Below are positions 1-7,675 of a stretch of DNA of 11,523 bases, piece by piece. The notes below the pieces were generated by a model. The model did no database searches, was not told the DNA's origin, and saw nothing but the letters and a program-made list of their open reading frames with translations. The translations under genes were made by a program, and so were the position numbers. Every line of letters begins with the position of its first letter. Position 1 is the first letter of the stretch. The stretch spans positions 1 to 11,523 of the forward strand of contig CAYRPN010000161.1 in the NCBI GenBank assembly GCA_964426135.1, given 5' to 3'. This DNA is from CAYRPN01 sp964426135 (GTDB lineage Bacteria > Planctomycetota > Phycisphaerae > Phycisphaerales > Phycisphaeraceae).

Positions 1-56
1 CACCCTACACCCTACACCCTACACCCTACACCCTACACCCTACACCCTAAACCCTA
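1..56. repeat. Telomere-like 7-bp tandem repeat array (cut by window edge)
   Basis: Seven perfect head-to-tail copies of CACCCTA (positions 1-49) are followed by one variant AACCCTA (50-56). On the minus strand the unit reads TAGGGTG, and the variant TAGGGTT equals the plant-type telomere unit. The array begins 6 bp beyond the stop codon of the cyclase gene and continues off the left edge, so its full length is unknown. Eight GGG tracts separated by 4-nt loops on the minus strand fit the usual G-quadruplex rule. A 7-bp unit is not a multiple of three and no gene is seen in it. It is probably a variable-number intergenic repeat and might also slow or end transcription from the cyclase gene. 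Confidence 0.95.
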
Positions 57-62
57 AGATCC

Positions 63-2210
63 TCACTTCGCCGTCAACCGCCATACGCCATCCCACCGCA
101 TGCCCGGATCGAGGCCGCGCAGGTAGCTCACATACGCCTGCGCCGCGGCATCATCGTGCAGCGTCTGCAGCACCGCGATCGCCTCGTCGATCAAGCCTTC
201 ATGCGACAGCGCCAGCGCCCGTGCGAATCGGCTGAGCCCCGCCGGCAGCGGATCGCTCACCGCGCCCAGTGGCTCGATGATCTGCACCGGCGTGTCCCGG
301 CCCACCACCGTCACCGTGCCCAGTTGCCGGCCGAAGAACTGATCCCCCGTCTTCGACCACAATTCGTGGGAGCAAAGAATCATCGTGCCGAACGCCTTGT
401 TCGCCCCTTCGAGCCGCGACGCGAGGTTGGCGGCGTCGCCCATCATCGAATAATTCATCAGGTACTTGGATCCGAGATTGCCCACCACCACTTCGCCGAT
501 GTGCAGGCCGATGCGGATGCGCACGGTGTGCCCGCCGGATAGTTCGCGGAACTCCGCTTCGCGCTCCTTCATGCGCCGCTGGCACCGCAGCGCCGCCCGC
601 ACCGCGCGGATCGCATGGTCCGGCTGATCCGTCGGCGCGTTCCAGAACGCCACCACCGCGTCGCCCACGTACTTGTCCAGCGTGCCGTCCTCATCGCGGA
701 TGACCTGCGAAATTTCCGAGAGCACTTCGTTGAGCAGAATCGTGACGCGGCGGGCGCCCAGTTCCTCGCTGATCTTGGAGAAATGCTCCATGTCGCTGAA
801 GAAGATGGAAAGTTCCTTGTCGATGCCGCCCAGGTCGAGCAGCTTCGGATCAGCGACGAGGCGATCGACGACCTTCGGGCTGAGGTACCGGCCGAACGCG
901 GCGTGGATGTAGCGGCGCTGGCGGTACTCGGTGGTGTAGATGTAGACGATGCCCGCGGTGACCGAGAGCGTCGACGCCATCAGCGGCGACATGATGGGCC
1001 ACCAGACCAGCGCCTTGTAGCCGACCACGCCCAGCACAATCGGCGCGGCGACGGCGATCGCGGCAATCATCGCCAGCCACCACGCCTTGCCGCCGCGCGC
1101 CGTGGCCACGCCGCAGAGCATGGACCACAACAACACGAACGCCAACACACCGCCGCGGCCCGCCGGGGCGACCATCTGGCCGGTCATGACATTCGCCAGC
1201 AGCGTCACCTGCAGTTCCACTCCCGGCGTGGTCTTGCTGAACGGCGTTGCACGCAGGTCAAAAAGACCCGGGGCCGTGAACCCAAAAAACACGTAGCAAT
1301 CCTTGAACACTTCCGGCGGCAGCGCCGGCTTCTTCCCTTCCATGATCTGAAGTTCCGAATCGATGATGCTGGCGACGGGAAACGCTTCGAACGCGTGCTC
1401 CACGCCGTCGCGCGGTCGATAATTGAAAAGCACCGACCGGCCTCGATCATCGAGCTCGATGCGCTTCTCGCCCATGACCAGCGTGTCGCCGTCCATCGAC
1501 ATGGTTGCCGGCCCGCCGGAGGCCCCATCGCCGAAGACCAGAAAAGGCGCGATGCCCAGCGACGGGACAATCTGCCCGTCAAAAACCTGAATCGGATACG
1601 CTCGCCGGATGACTTCGTCAGTCTGATCCTTGGGGCTGCGGACGTGACCGCTGACGCGCGTGCCTCGGGCAATCTGCGGGATGGCGAACATGGCGCGGCT
1701 GGCGGGCACCTCGGAATCGGGATGCGCCGTCAGCCAGATGTCCAGGCCCTCCACGCGGAACGGACTCGGCGGCGCATGGGGACTCCATTTCGCCGAGCCG
1801 CCGCCCAGTTCGGTGGTGGGCAGCGCGCCGATGTACTGCGGCGTCCGTGCGACTTCGGCGGCGAATTCCGCGTCGCTGGGTGGATCGGGTTTGTAATCCT
1901 CCGTGAAGAACACGTCGAACGCGATCGCCTTGACCTGCGCCCGCCTGCAGTAGCTCAGCAGCATCCCATACATGTTGCGAGGCCAGGGCCAGCCGAGATT
2001 GTTTCGCTCGCCCCAGTCCAGGCTGCCCTGATCGAGAACGATGATCTTGATCGGCAGGTCCGGCGCGGGCGGCGCCATCGCGCGGACGCGCAGGTCCCAC
2101 GTGTAATTCTCAAAGCGCTCCAGCAGCACCGTCGCATCCAGCGCCAACACAAGCGCCGCCGAGATAAGACCCAGCAGGCAACCGACCAGGATGTTGCGGC
2201 GATTCGTCAT
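63..2210 (-). CDS. CHASE2 domain-containing class III adenylate cyclase
   Basis: Membrane sensor that should convert ATP to cAMP in the cytoplasm in response to an extracytoplasmic signal. With the start at 2210 it has 715 residues. An N-terminal membrane segment (about 5-27) leads to an exported CHASE2 domain (about 30-345), three membrane helices (about 350-435), and a class III cyclase domain (about 465-640). Catalytic features are intact: FSDMEHF near 470 and GDA near 515 supply the two metal-binding Asp, DKYVGD holds the adenine-selecting Lys, and GDAANLASRLE near 590 carries the substrate-contacting Asp and the transition-state Asn and Arg. A short helical, TPR-like tail follows. I chose the Met at 2210 because the hydrophobic segment follows at once. 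An in-frame ATG at 2324 preceded by AAAGG would add 38 Arg-rich residues of poorer third-position GC. The ligand is unknown, and no partner gene is adjacent. Confidence 0.93.
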   Translation of the reverse strand: MTNRRNILVGCLLGLISAALVLALDATVLLERFENYTWDLRVRAMAPPAPDLPIKIIVLDQGSLDWGERNNLGWPWPRNMYGMLLSYCRRAQVKAIAFDVFFTEDYKPDPPSDAEFAAEVARTPQYIGALPTTELGGGSAKWSPHAPPSPFRVEGLDIWLTAHPDSEVPASRAMFAIPQIARGTRVSGHVRSPKDQTDEVIRRAYPIQVFDGQIVPSLGIAPFLVFGDGASGGPATMSMDGDTLVMGEKRIELDDRGRSVLFNYRPRDGVEHAFEAFPVASIIDSELQIMEGKKPALPPEVFKDCYVFFGFTAPGLFDLRATPFSKTTPGVELQVTLLANVMTGQMVAPAGRGGVLAFVLLWSMLCGVATARGGKAWWLAMIAAIAVAAPIVLGVVGYKALVWWPIMSPLMASTLSVTAGIVYIYTTEYRQRRYIHAAFGRYLSPKVVDRLVADPKLLDLGGIDKELSIFFSDMEHFSKISEELGARRVTILLNEVLSEISQVIRDEDGTLDKYVGDAVVAFWNAPTDQPDHAIRAVRAALRCQRRMKEREAEFRELSGGHTVRIRIGLHIGEVVVGNLGSKYLMNYSMMGDAANLASRLEGANKAFGTMILCSHELWSKTGDQFFGRQLGTVTVVGRDTPVQIIEPLGAVSDPLPAGLSRFARALALSHEGLIDEAIAVLQTLHDDAAAQAYVSYLRGLDPGMRWDGVWRLTAK

Positions 2211-2335
2211 GTGGCGGATCGCGGGTTGGTTGCAGTCGATCAGTGCGGGCGGCCGATCGCGAAGGAAGTTCCGTGCGATCCGCGGTGGCGATGCCCACCG
2301 TGCAAGCCCCGCGGCAGAGACCATTCAACCTTTAT

Positions 2336-2484
2336 TTGCATCGCACTTTGCCCGCAGGGTGCCCTGGGCAAGCGGAGGCCGCGGAGTTTGCCCGTGCGTT
2401 GGACGCAGGGCACACGGGTAAGCTCCGCCGAGCCTGCGCTTACCCATGGCACCCTGTTCACCGGCCCAATCAAGTGCGATGCAA
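2336..2484. repeat. 149-bp palindromic MITE/REP-like element
   Basis: The ends are perfect 13-bp inverted repeats, TTGCATCGCACTT at 2336-2348 and its complement at 2472-2484. Inside lies a second matched pair, CAGGGTGCC at 2355-2363 and its complement at 2448-2456. Two smaller hairpins sit in the core: GGGCAA/TTGCCC (2366-2371 with 2388-2393) and an 8-bp perfect stem GGGTAAGC/GCTTACCC (2416-2423 with 2438-2445). TGCGT/ACGCA (2395-2399 with 2403-2407) forms a competing stem. It fills most of the gap between the M48 terminator and the cyclase gene and encodes nothing recognisable. The nested dyads suggest a non-autonomous mobile element or an extragenic palindromic repeat. No obvious target-site duplication was seen. 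Confidence 0.75.
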
Positions 2485-2490
2485 CACTAC

Positions 2491-2521
2491 CAACAAAAAT
2501 CGACGGCCGCGAGGACCGTCG
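2491..2521 (-). terminator. Rho-independent terminator of the SH3/M48 operon
   Basis: On the minus strand, 29 bp after the protease stop codon, CGACGG (2516-2521) pairs with CCGTCG (2501-2506). A further CC/GG step past a bulged T closes a TCGC loop. The stem is followed at once by ATTTTTGTTG (2491-2500), a good U-tract. This is the only strong intrinsic terminator in the window and marks the 3' end of the operon. Confidence 0.85.
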
Positions 2522-2549
2522 AAGGGTGTGGGTCGTCGATTGAAAACGC

Positions 2550-3488
2550 CTACTGCGCCCGTGCCGCCCGCAGCGCTTCGGTGAATCGCTGAGCGCGTGC
2601 CGCGTCCGGCGTCACGGCGACCTGTCCGCCGATCGCTTTCTTCACGGTGGCGATGCGCTCATCGGGCGAGGGGTGCGTGCTGCCGAAACCGTGGTCGTGG
2701 TCTTTCACCAGCGGCTTCATTTTCGTGAGCATGGCGACCATGGCGTGCGGGTCGTAGCCGGCGCGACGCATGATCGCAATGGCGTCGGCGTCGGCCTGGG
2801 CTTCCTGTTCGCGGCTGTAGCCCTTGTCCATGACCGTCTTGAGCATGTCGGTCAGGCCGGAGGTCACCATCGCCGCCAGTTCGCCGTACGCCTTGCTGCC
2901 GGTGCCCGCCTTGAGGCCTTCAGTCAGACCGGTTTTCCAGACATCGTTGCTGCGTCCGGCGGTCATGGCGCTGATCGCGTGCTGGCGCTGCACGTGGCCG
3001 ATTTCGTGCGCCAGGATGGCGGCCAGTTCGTCTTCGTTCTCCGCGCAGCGCAGCAGGCCGCGGGTCACGAGGATGTACGCGCCGGGCATGGCGAAGGCGT
3101 TGACTTCGTTCGATTCGACGATGTGGAAGTTGTAGCCGGCGAAGACCTGCGGGCGATCCGAGAACTCCGCGAGCGTCTTGCCGACCAGGTTGAGATAGCG
3201 GTTGCCGTTGTCGTCGCGGTAGAGCGGGTACTTGACGAGAATCTGCGCCGCGGCCATGCGGCCGATGTGATATTCCTGACGCTCGTCAAAGGTTTCATTG
3301 GCGCGGGCGACGGCGCCGCCGGTGCGCATGCCTGCGGCGATCCAGCGGCCGCTGTTGCCGCCGACGCCCTCGGCCACATCCGCCAGCCCGCTCAACAGAT
3401 CGCCGCCACTGCCGCCCTGGCCTGACTTGCAACCGCCCAGCGCCAGTGCCGCCAGCATCACCGAAAAACATAGAGTTCGGTTCATCAT
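2550..3488 (-). CDS. M48 family metalloprotease, putative lipoprotein
   Basis: Zinc endopeptidase of the M48 (HtpX/Oma1/LoiP-like) family, probably anchored as a lipoprotein outside the cytoplasm, where relatives degrade misfolded or misassembled envelope proteins. Of 312 residues, the first 20 form a lipoprotein signal ending in LGGC with the lipidated Cys at 20. A Gly/Ser-rich linker follows. The zinc site is HEIGH at 161-165, with the third ligand Glu probably at 229 in REQEAQADADA, and the family motif THPSPDER at 271-278. There are no membrane helices after the signal, unlike HtpX, and no TPR tail as in BepA. AAGGAG (3498-3503) precedes ATG at 3488 by 9 nt. A second ATG lies directly after it. 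The gene sits 6 bp behind the SH3 gene and its ribosome-binding site overlaps that gene's end, so the two are probably translationally coupled. Confidence 0.93.
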   Translation of the reverse strand: MMNRTLCFSVMLAALALGGCKSGQGGSGGDLLSGLADVAEGVGGNSGRWIAAGMRTGGAVARANETFDERQEYHIGRMAAAQILVKYPLYRDDNGNRYLNLVGKTLAEFSDRPQVFAGYNFHIVESNEVNAFAMPGAYILVTRGLLRCAENEDELAAILAHEIGHVQRQHAISAMTAGRSNDVWKTGLTEGLKAGTGSKAYGELAAMVTSGLTDMLKTVMDKGYSREQEAQADADAIAIMRRAGYDPHAMVAMLTKMKPLVKDHDHGFGSTHPSPDERIATVKKAIGGQVAVTPDAARAQRFTEALRAARAQ

Positions 3489-3494
3489 TGGAAA

Positions 3495-3983
3495 TTACTC
3501 CTTCGGCACGAGGTTGCCCTGGGTGAGGAACGCCTGCTTCTCAGCGTAATCCGCCTTGAAAAGCGGATTGGCTTCGATGGCGTCGAGGGCCGCGAGCTGG
3601 TTCTGGAGATTGTTCTGCGTGACGTAGTCGCGCTCCATCTCCGGATTGATTCCTTTGCCGGCATTCAGCAATTCGCCGCCGGTGACGCCGGCGGGAACTT
3701 CGCCGGTGTTCTTGGTGAACTTGGCGGGTTCCTCCAAGGCGCTGGCGCGGATCCAGCCGCTGATCTTGCTGGCCGATTCGATGCGCCGCCAGGCGTCGTT
3801 GGGGGATTCGAGCACGGTGACCTTCTCGCCGAACTGAAGCTTGCCCACGGTCGGCGAAATGGGAACGGGCTTCTCGCGCACCGGCGCTTCCTTGTACTGC
3901 ACCACGCGTTCCTCCGCCGCCAGAGCGGGCGCACTGATCGCCGCTCCGAGGGTAAGGGAGAGTAAGAGTCTCCGAGCTTTCAT
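3495..3983 (-). CDS. Secreted SH3 (SH3b-like) domain protein
   Basis: Exported 162-residue protein with a signal peptide (1-22, cleavage likely after ALA) and one bacterial SH3-like domain (about 27-84), recognisable from GKLQFGEKVTVLES, the Trp at 65, and the closing GWIRASAL. Such domains usually bind peptidoglycan or other envelope ligands. The remaining 75 or so residues are helical and Gln/Asn-rich, resemble no enzyme I know, and end in Lys-Glu-stop. AGGAG lies 8 nt before the ATG at 3983. It is first in a two-gene operon with the M48 protease, so it may target, restrain or present substrates to the protease (inference from context only). A TAGAAT box lies 64 bp upstream. Confidence 0.88.
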   Translation of the reverse strand: MKARRLLLSLTLGAAISAPALAAEERVVQYKEAPVREKPVPISPTVGKLQFGEKVTVLESPNDAWRRIESASKISGWIRASALEEPAKFTKNTGEVPAGVTGGELLNAGKGINPEMERDYVTQNNLQNQLAALDAIEANPLFKADYAEKQAFLTQGNLVPKE

Positions 3984-4046
3984 AAGGTTGTCTCCTGATC
4001 GAGGGAAGATTTCGGGTCCGTCCGTCGCCGCCGGGGCACGTGATCC

Positions 4047-4052
4047 ATTCTA
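4047..4052 (-). promoter_or_regulatory. Candidate -10 box (TAGAAT) for the SH3/M48 operon
   Basis: The minus-strand hexamer TAGAAT, followed by GGA, lies 64 bp before the SH3 start codon. The same hexamer precedes the toxin-antitoxin operon and the SGNH gene. No convincing -35 sequence is visible at 16-18 bp. A 9-bp direct repeat ATCGTCGCG (4059-4067 and 4088-4096, plus-strand reading) lies just upstream and could be a regulator site. Confidence 0.45.
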
Positions 4053-4108
4053 ACGAGGATCGTCGCGTTTGCACGACGCGAAACGGCATCGTCGCGGGTG
4101 GGGCCGCC

Positions 4109-4168
4109 AAATATTCCGGGGCCTTGCTCCCTGTCCCGGAGTCAGCGGTGCAAAACCGGCCCCCGGAA
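4109..4168 (-). terminator. Candidate terminator hairpin after the dehydrogenase gene
   Basis: TTCCGGGGCC (4114-4123) pairs with GGCCCCCGGAA (4158-4168) over 10 bp with one bulged C. The loop of 34 nt itself contains a small CTCC/GGAG stem. On the minus strand the stem is followed by TATTT only, a weak U-tract. It begins about 20 bp after the dehydrogenase stop codon, the right place for a terminator, but the large loop makes the call tentative. Confidence 0.4.
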
Positions 4169-4188
4169 ATGTTGACGCGCCGCCCCAT

Positions 4189-7100
4189 TCACTTCCCGTT
4201 CACCACTTGCGCCCTGGCCGGCGAACCCTCGACATCCACCAGTTCACAGGTGAAGGCCGCGCCTTGCTTGCCTTCCAGAAGCGCGAAGGTGAGCGTGTGA
4301 CTGCCGGCGGGCAGGTCGAGCGTGGTCGTGCCGGTGATCGTGATTTCCTGCTTGCCGGCCCAGAGTTTCACGCCTTCGGTCTGGCTGAGCTTCAAGGCGA
4401 TTTTGCCGGGCGTGGTGACATTGAGCTGGGCGCGGAGCAGGCCGTGACGAGGGCCGCTGACCCACATCTTCGTCGTCTCGTCCCATGGCACGCCGCCGCT
4501 GGTGGCGGAGTAAACTGGCGACCAGACGACCGCCGCGTCGTCCTTCCACGCGATGTCGATGCCGTGATGACGGAAGTGATCCATCGAGGCGGGGGTGGAG
4601 ACGGGCGTGCGCCAGGTGCGGATGACGCGAGCCTTGCTCACGGCATACGCGCCGTCCTTGCCGAGCTTGGACATGAACGACACGAGATCAACCAGTTCAT
4701 CGCGGGTGAGAATATCCACGAGGCCCACCGGCATGAGCGAGGGCGAATCCTTCTGCGACGCGACCTGTTTCACGGGGATGACCACCTCGCGGTCATCGCT
4801 GGTGCGCAGCACGATTTCATTGCCGTCCTTGCGCACGGGGATGCCGGCGTAGACGTCCTCATCCTTCGTGACGACCTGGATCGCGTGGTAACCCTCCTTC
4901 ACTTTCTTGGCGGGCTCGAGCATGGATTCGATGATGTAGTCCACGGGAGCCGAAGCGCCGAGGCTGGAGAGATCGGGACCGACGAGTCCGCCGCCGCCGC
5001 CGATGGCGTGGCACTTGAAGCAGCCCATGGTGTCGCGCCGGAAGAGCGCTTCGCCGCGGGCGGGGTTTCCCTTCTTGTTCACGTCGTCGACCATCGCCGC
5101 CATTTCGTCGGCGCTGAGTGTGCGCTTCGGATTGGTCAGGCCGCCGGCGTTCATGATGGCTTCGATGAGCGAGGAGGATTGCTGCGGCGCGGCGGTTACG
5201 GCGCGGAATGCCATCTTGGCGACGTCGGGATTCAGCTTCCTGCCGGCGAGCGCCTTGGCGAGCGATTCCGGGCCTTTCGTGCGGGCCAGCAGCGGATGAA
5301 TCATGCCGGCGGGGTTCACACCATCGGGCAGTTCCGCCAGGATCGCGGCGATCCGGGCGGCGCCGGCGTCGAGATCGACGGCGCTGAGCGCCACGGCACA
5401 AATCATGCGAAGGTTGAGCGAGTGCCTGGCGTCGGTGAGTTCGACGAAAGTCGCCTTGCTGGCCGGACCGCCGAGCAAGGCGAGCCCATCGGCGGCGGCC
5501 TGCCGCGCGGCGGGGCTGGCCTTGTCATTGCGCAGCGTTTCGTCCAGCTTGCTGCGCACCGCTTCGAGTTTCCAAAGCCCGGCGAGGCGGATCGCCGCGA
5601 CCGCGACCGCCGGTTGCGCGTCGTCCACCAGCGCGCCCAGGCCGGCCAGATTGCCGGCGGGCTTCACATTCCGCTGCTGCGTGGCGGTGAAGAGCGCGTC
5701 CAGCAGCGCCGGTTGCTTCTTCGCGATCGCCTCATCGAACACGGCCCGTAGTTCGGCGGGGCCGCCGAGACTCGCGATCAACTGCAGCACTTCGGTGCGG
5801 CGCTCGTCGGCGATTTTGCCTTCCGTCAGCAGCCGCACCATCGAACCGACGACCTGCGGCGACTCGGCGGCCTTCATCGCGAACGTCAAGCGGTTCACGT
5901 TGCCGCCGAACACCGCCTTGCCTTGCGACACCACCGGCAGCCAGTGCTTCGACAGATCGCGAGCGGTGAGCCAGAGGGCGAAGTCGATGAACTGATCGAC
6001 CGGACGATCCAGCGCCTGCATCGCCAGTTCCACCGCCGACAGCGAGTCGAGCTGGCGCAGCGCGTTGACGGCTTCGAGCCGGACGCGCGAATGATCGTCG
6101 TTGACCTGTGCGCTCAGCAGCGCCAGCGCATCGGGCACGCGGTCGTGCCAGTGGTACAGCACGCGCGTGGCGGCCGCGCGGGCACGCGGCTCCCTCGAGC
6201 GCAGCACCGCCTTGAGCAGATTGGGCTCGACGATGTCGATGGTCTGATACGCCCACAGAGCTTCGAGGCGATCGTGTTCGAACTGGGCATCGCCGGGATT
6301 CAACGCATTCACCCAGGCCATCAGTTTGCCGACGACCTGGCCGCCGGCTTCCGATGTGGAAGGCGCGGCGCCGTCCTGCGTCGCGATGTGGCGCAACTGC
6401 AACTTGGCGTGCAGGCGGGTGAAATCCTCCGGCTCCTTCAGCAGCGGCAACAGTTCATCGACGCTCGCGCCGACGATCGTGGGCAGCTTCACCAGCGGGC
6501 GATTCTTCGCCGTGATGCGCCAGACGCGGCCGTTGACCTGGTCGCGCCGAGGATCGCGGAAGTCCACTTCGCCGTGCTGGATGATCGGGTTGTACCAGTC
6601 CGCAATATAGATCGCGCCGTCGGGACCCATCTTCACGTCGATGGGGCGGAAGGCCTGGTGCGTGGACGCCAGCGGGTCATCGGTTCTCTTGCTGGCGTAG
6701 CCCGAGCCATCCTCGGTGATGACGAAACGGTTGACGCGGTTGCCGCGGAAGTCATTGGCGATGTAGGTGCCGACCCATTCCGGCGGGACATGCCGGCCGC
6801 TGACGATTTCCAGCCCGCAATGTTTCGGCTGGCCGGGGTTCAAGCCGCGCAGGATTCGCTTGGCGCCGGGGCTGGTGAGAAAAACGCTGCCGGGGAAGAC
6901 ATAGTTGATGCCCTCGCCGCCGGCGCCATCGGTGGCAAAAGACTGGCCCCAGTAATCCTGATGGTGGCCCCAGGAGTTCACGAGTCCCAGGAACATCACT
7001 TCGAGCCGCATGGTTTCCGGGCGGAAGTGCCACACCGCGCCGCCGTTGGCGCGTCGGACGCCGTAGGGCGTCTCGACGTGTGAGTGTATGTAGATGGACT

Positions 7101-7650
7101 GGTTCATATAGAGCAGGCCATCGACGCCCCAGCGGAATGTATGCAGGATGTGATGTGTATCTTCAGTGCCGAAGCCGCTGAGGACGACGCGCTTCGTGTC
7201 CGCCTTGCCGTCGCCATCGGTGTCTTTCAGATACAGCACCTCGGTGGAGTTGGCGACATACGCGCCATTGCAGGAGGCGTCGGGAATCACGGCTGTGGGG
7301 ATCAGCAGTCCGTCGGCGAAGACGGTGGTTTTCTCCGCCACGCCGTCACCGTTGGTGTCCTCAAGCACGAGGATCTTGTCGTTGGCGACCTGTCCGGGCT
7401 TGATCTGCGGATAAACCTCGCTGGAGGCGATCCACAGCCGGCCCTTCGCGTCGAAGTTCATCTGGATCGGCTTGGCGACCAGCGGGCTGGCGGCGAACAG
7501 GTTCACCTGGAAACCCTCGGCGACCTTGAACTTTGCCAGCTCCGCGTCGGGATCGGGTTTGGGCACATCCTTGAGCCCGCGCTGGGCGAAGGCGGGGGCG
7601 GAAAGCTGAAATGAAGCCATGCAGGCCAGGATCAGTGTGAATCTCGTCAT
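4189..7650 (-). CDS. PVC-type heme-binding dehydrogenase (CxxCH, HEAT repeats)
   Basis: Large secreted redox protein (1153 residues) of the planctomycete/verrucomicrobial family, presumed to oxidise a sugar or alcohol and pass electrons to its own c-type heme; the substrate is not established. The signal peptide is 1-22. The N-terminal dehydrogenase-like propeller spans about 35-385 (TIGR02604-like) and carries two Ca-binding-type loops, DTNGDG (98-103) and DTDGDG (143-148). HEAT-like helical repeats fill about 390-840. The heme domain (about 860-1000, TIGR02603-like) holds CFKCH at 877-881, then a five-Gly run and VGPDLSSLG; the Met in SLMPVG is a plausible distal ligand. A beta-rich tail (about 1010-1153) ends the protein. 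I chose the Met at 7650 because a signal peptide follows and AGAAGGG lies about 10 nt upstream. Starting at 7752 would add residues overlapping the toxin gene. It is 25 bp downstream of the toxin. Confidence 0.95.
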   Translation of the reverse strand: MTRFTLILACMASFQLSAPAFAQRGLKDVPKPDPDAELAKFKVAEGFQVNLFAASPLVAKPIQMNFDAKGRLWIASSEVYPQIKPGQVANDKILVLEDTNGDGVAEKTTVFADGLLIPTAVIPDASCNGAYVANSTEVLYLKDTDGDGKADTKRVVLSGFGTEDTHHILHTFRWGVDGLLYMNQSIYIHSHVETPYGVRRANGGAVWHFRPETMRLEVMFLGLVNSWGHHQDYWGQSFATDGAGGEGINYVFPGSVFLTSPGAKRILRGLNPGQPKHCGLEIVSGRHVPPEWVGTYIANDFRGNRVNRFVITEDGSGYASKRTDDPLASTHQAFRPIDVKMGPDGAIYIADWYNPIIQHGEVDFRDPRRDQVNGRVWRITAKNRPLVKLPTIVGASVDELLPLLKEPEDFTRLHAKLQLRHIATQDGAAPSTSEAGGQVVGKLMAWVNALNPGDAQFEHDRLEALWAYQTIDIVEPNLLKAVLRSREPRARAAATRVLYHWHDRVPDALALLSAQVNDDHSRVRLEAVNALRQLDSLSAVELAMQALDRPVDQFIDFALWLTARDLSKHWLPVVSQGKAVFGGNVNRLTFAMKAAESPQVVGSMVRLLTEGKIADERRTEVLQLIASLGGPAELRAVFDEAIAKKQPALLDALFTATQQRNVKPAGNLAGLGALVDDAQPAVAVAAIRLAGLWKLEAVRSKLDETLRNDKASPAARQAAADGLALLGGPASKATFVELTDARHSLNLRMICAVALSAVDLDAGAARIAAILAELPDGVNPAGMIHPLLARTKGPESLAKALAGRKLNPDVAKMAFRAVTAAPQQSSSLIEAIMNAGGLTNPKRTLSADEMAAMVDDVNKKGNPARGEALFRRDTMGCFKCHAIGGGGGLVGPDLSSLGASAPVDYIIESMLEPAKKVKEGYHAIQVVTKDEDVYAGIPVRKDGNEIVLRTSDDREVVIPVKQVASQKDSPSLMPVGLVDILTRDELVDLVSFMSKLGKDGAYAVSKARVIRTWRTPVSTPASMDHFRHHGIDIAWKDDAAVVWSPVYSATSGGVPWDETTKMWVSGPRHGLLRAQLNVTTPGKIALKLSQTEGVKLWAGKQEITITGTTTLDLPAGSHTLTFALLEGKQGAAFTCELVDVEGSPARAQVVNGK

Positions 7651-7675
7651 AACCGTGATATCCCTTCTTGGTCGC

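Noticed and set aside
1..56. CRISPR array or true chromosome-end telomere
   Set aside because: The unit is 7 bp with no spacers, so it is not CRISPR. The array is internal to or at the edge of an arbitrary window, and nothing else suggests a linear chromosome end.
615..2543. Long plus-strand open frame of 642 codons opposite the cyclase gene
   Set aside because: It is Arg/His/Ala-rich, has no recognisable domain, and mirrors a clear cyclase gene on the other strand. GC-rich DNA commonly leaves such antisense frames open.
4069..5751. Plus-strand open frame of 560 codons opposite the dehydrogenase
   Set aside because: Its composition is typical of an antisense shadow and no family resemblance is seen; the minus-strand heme motif shows which strand is coding.
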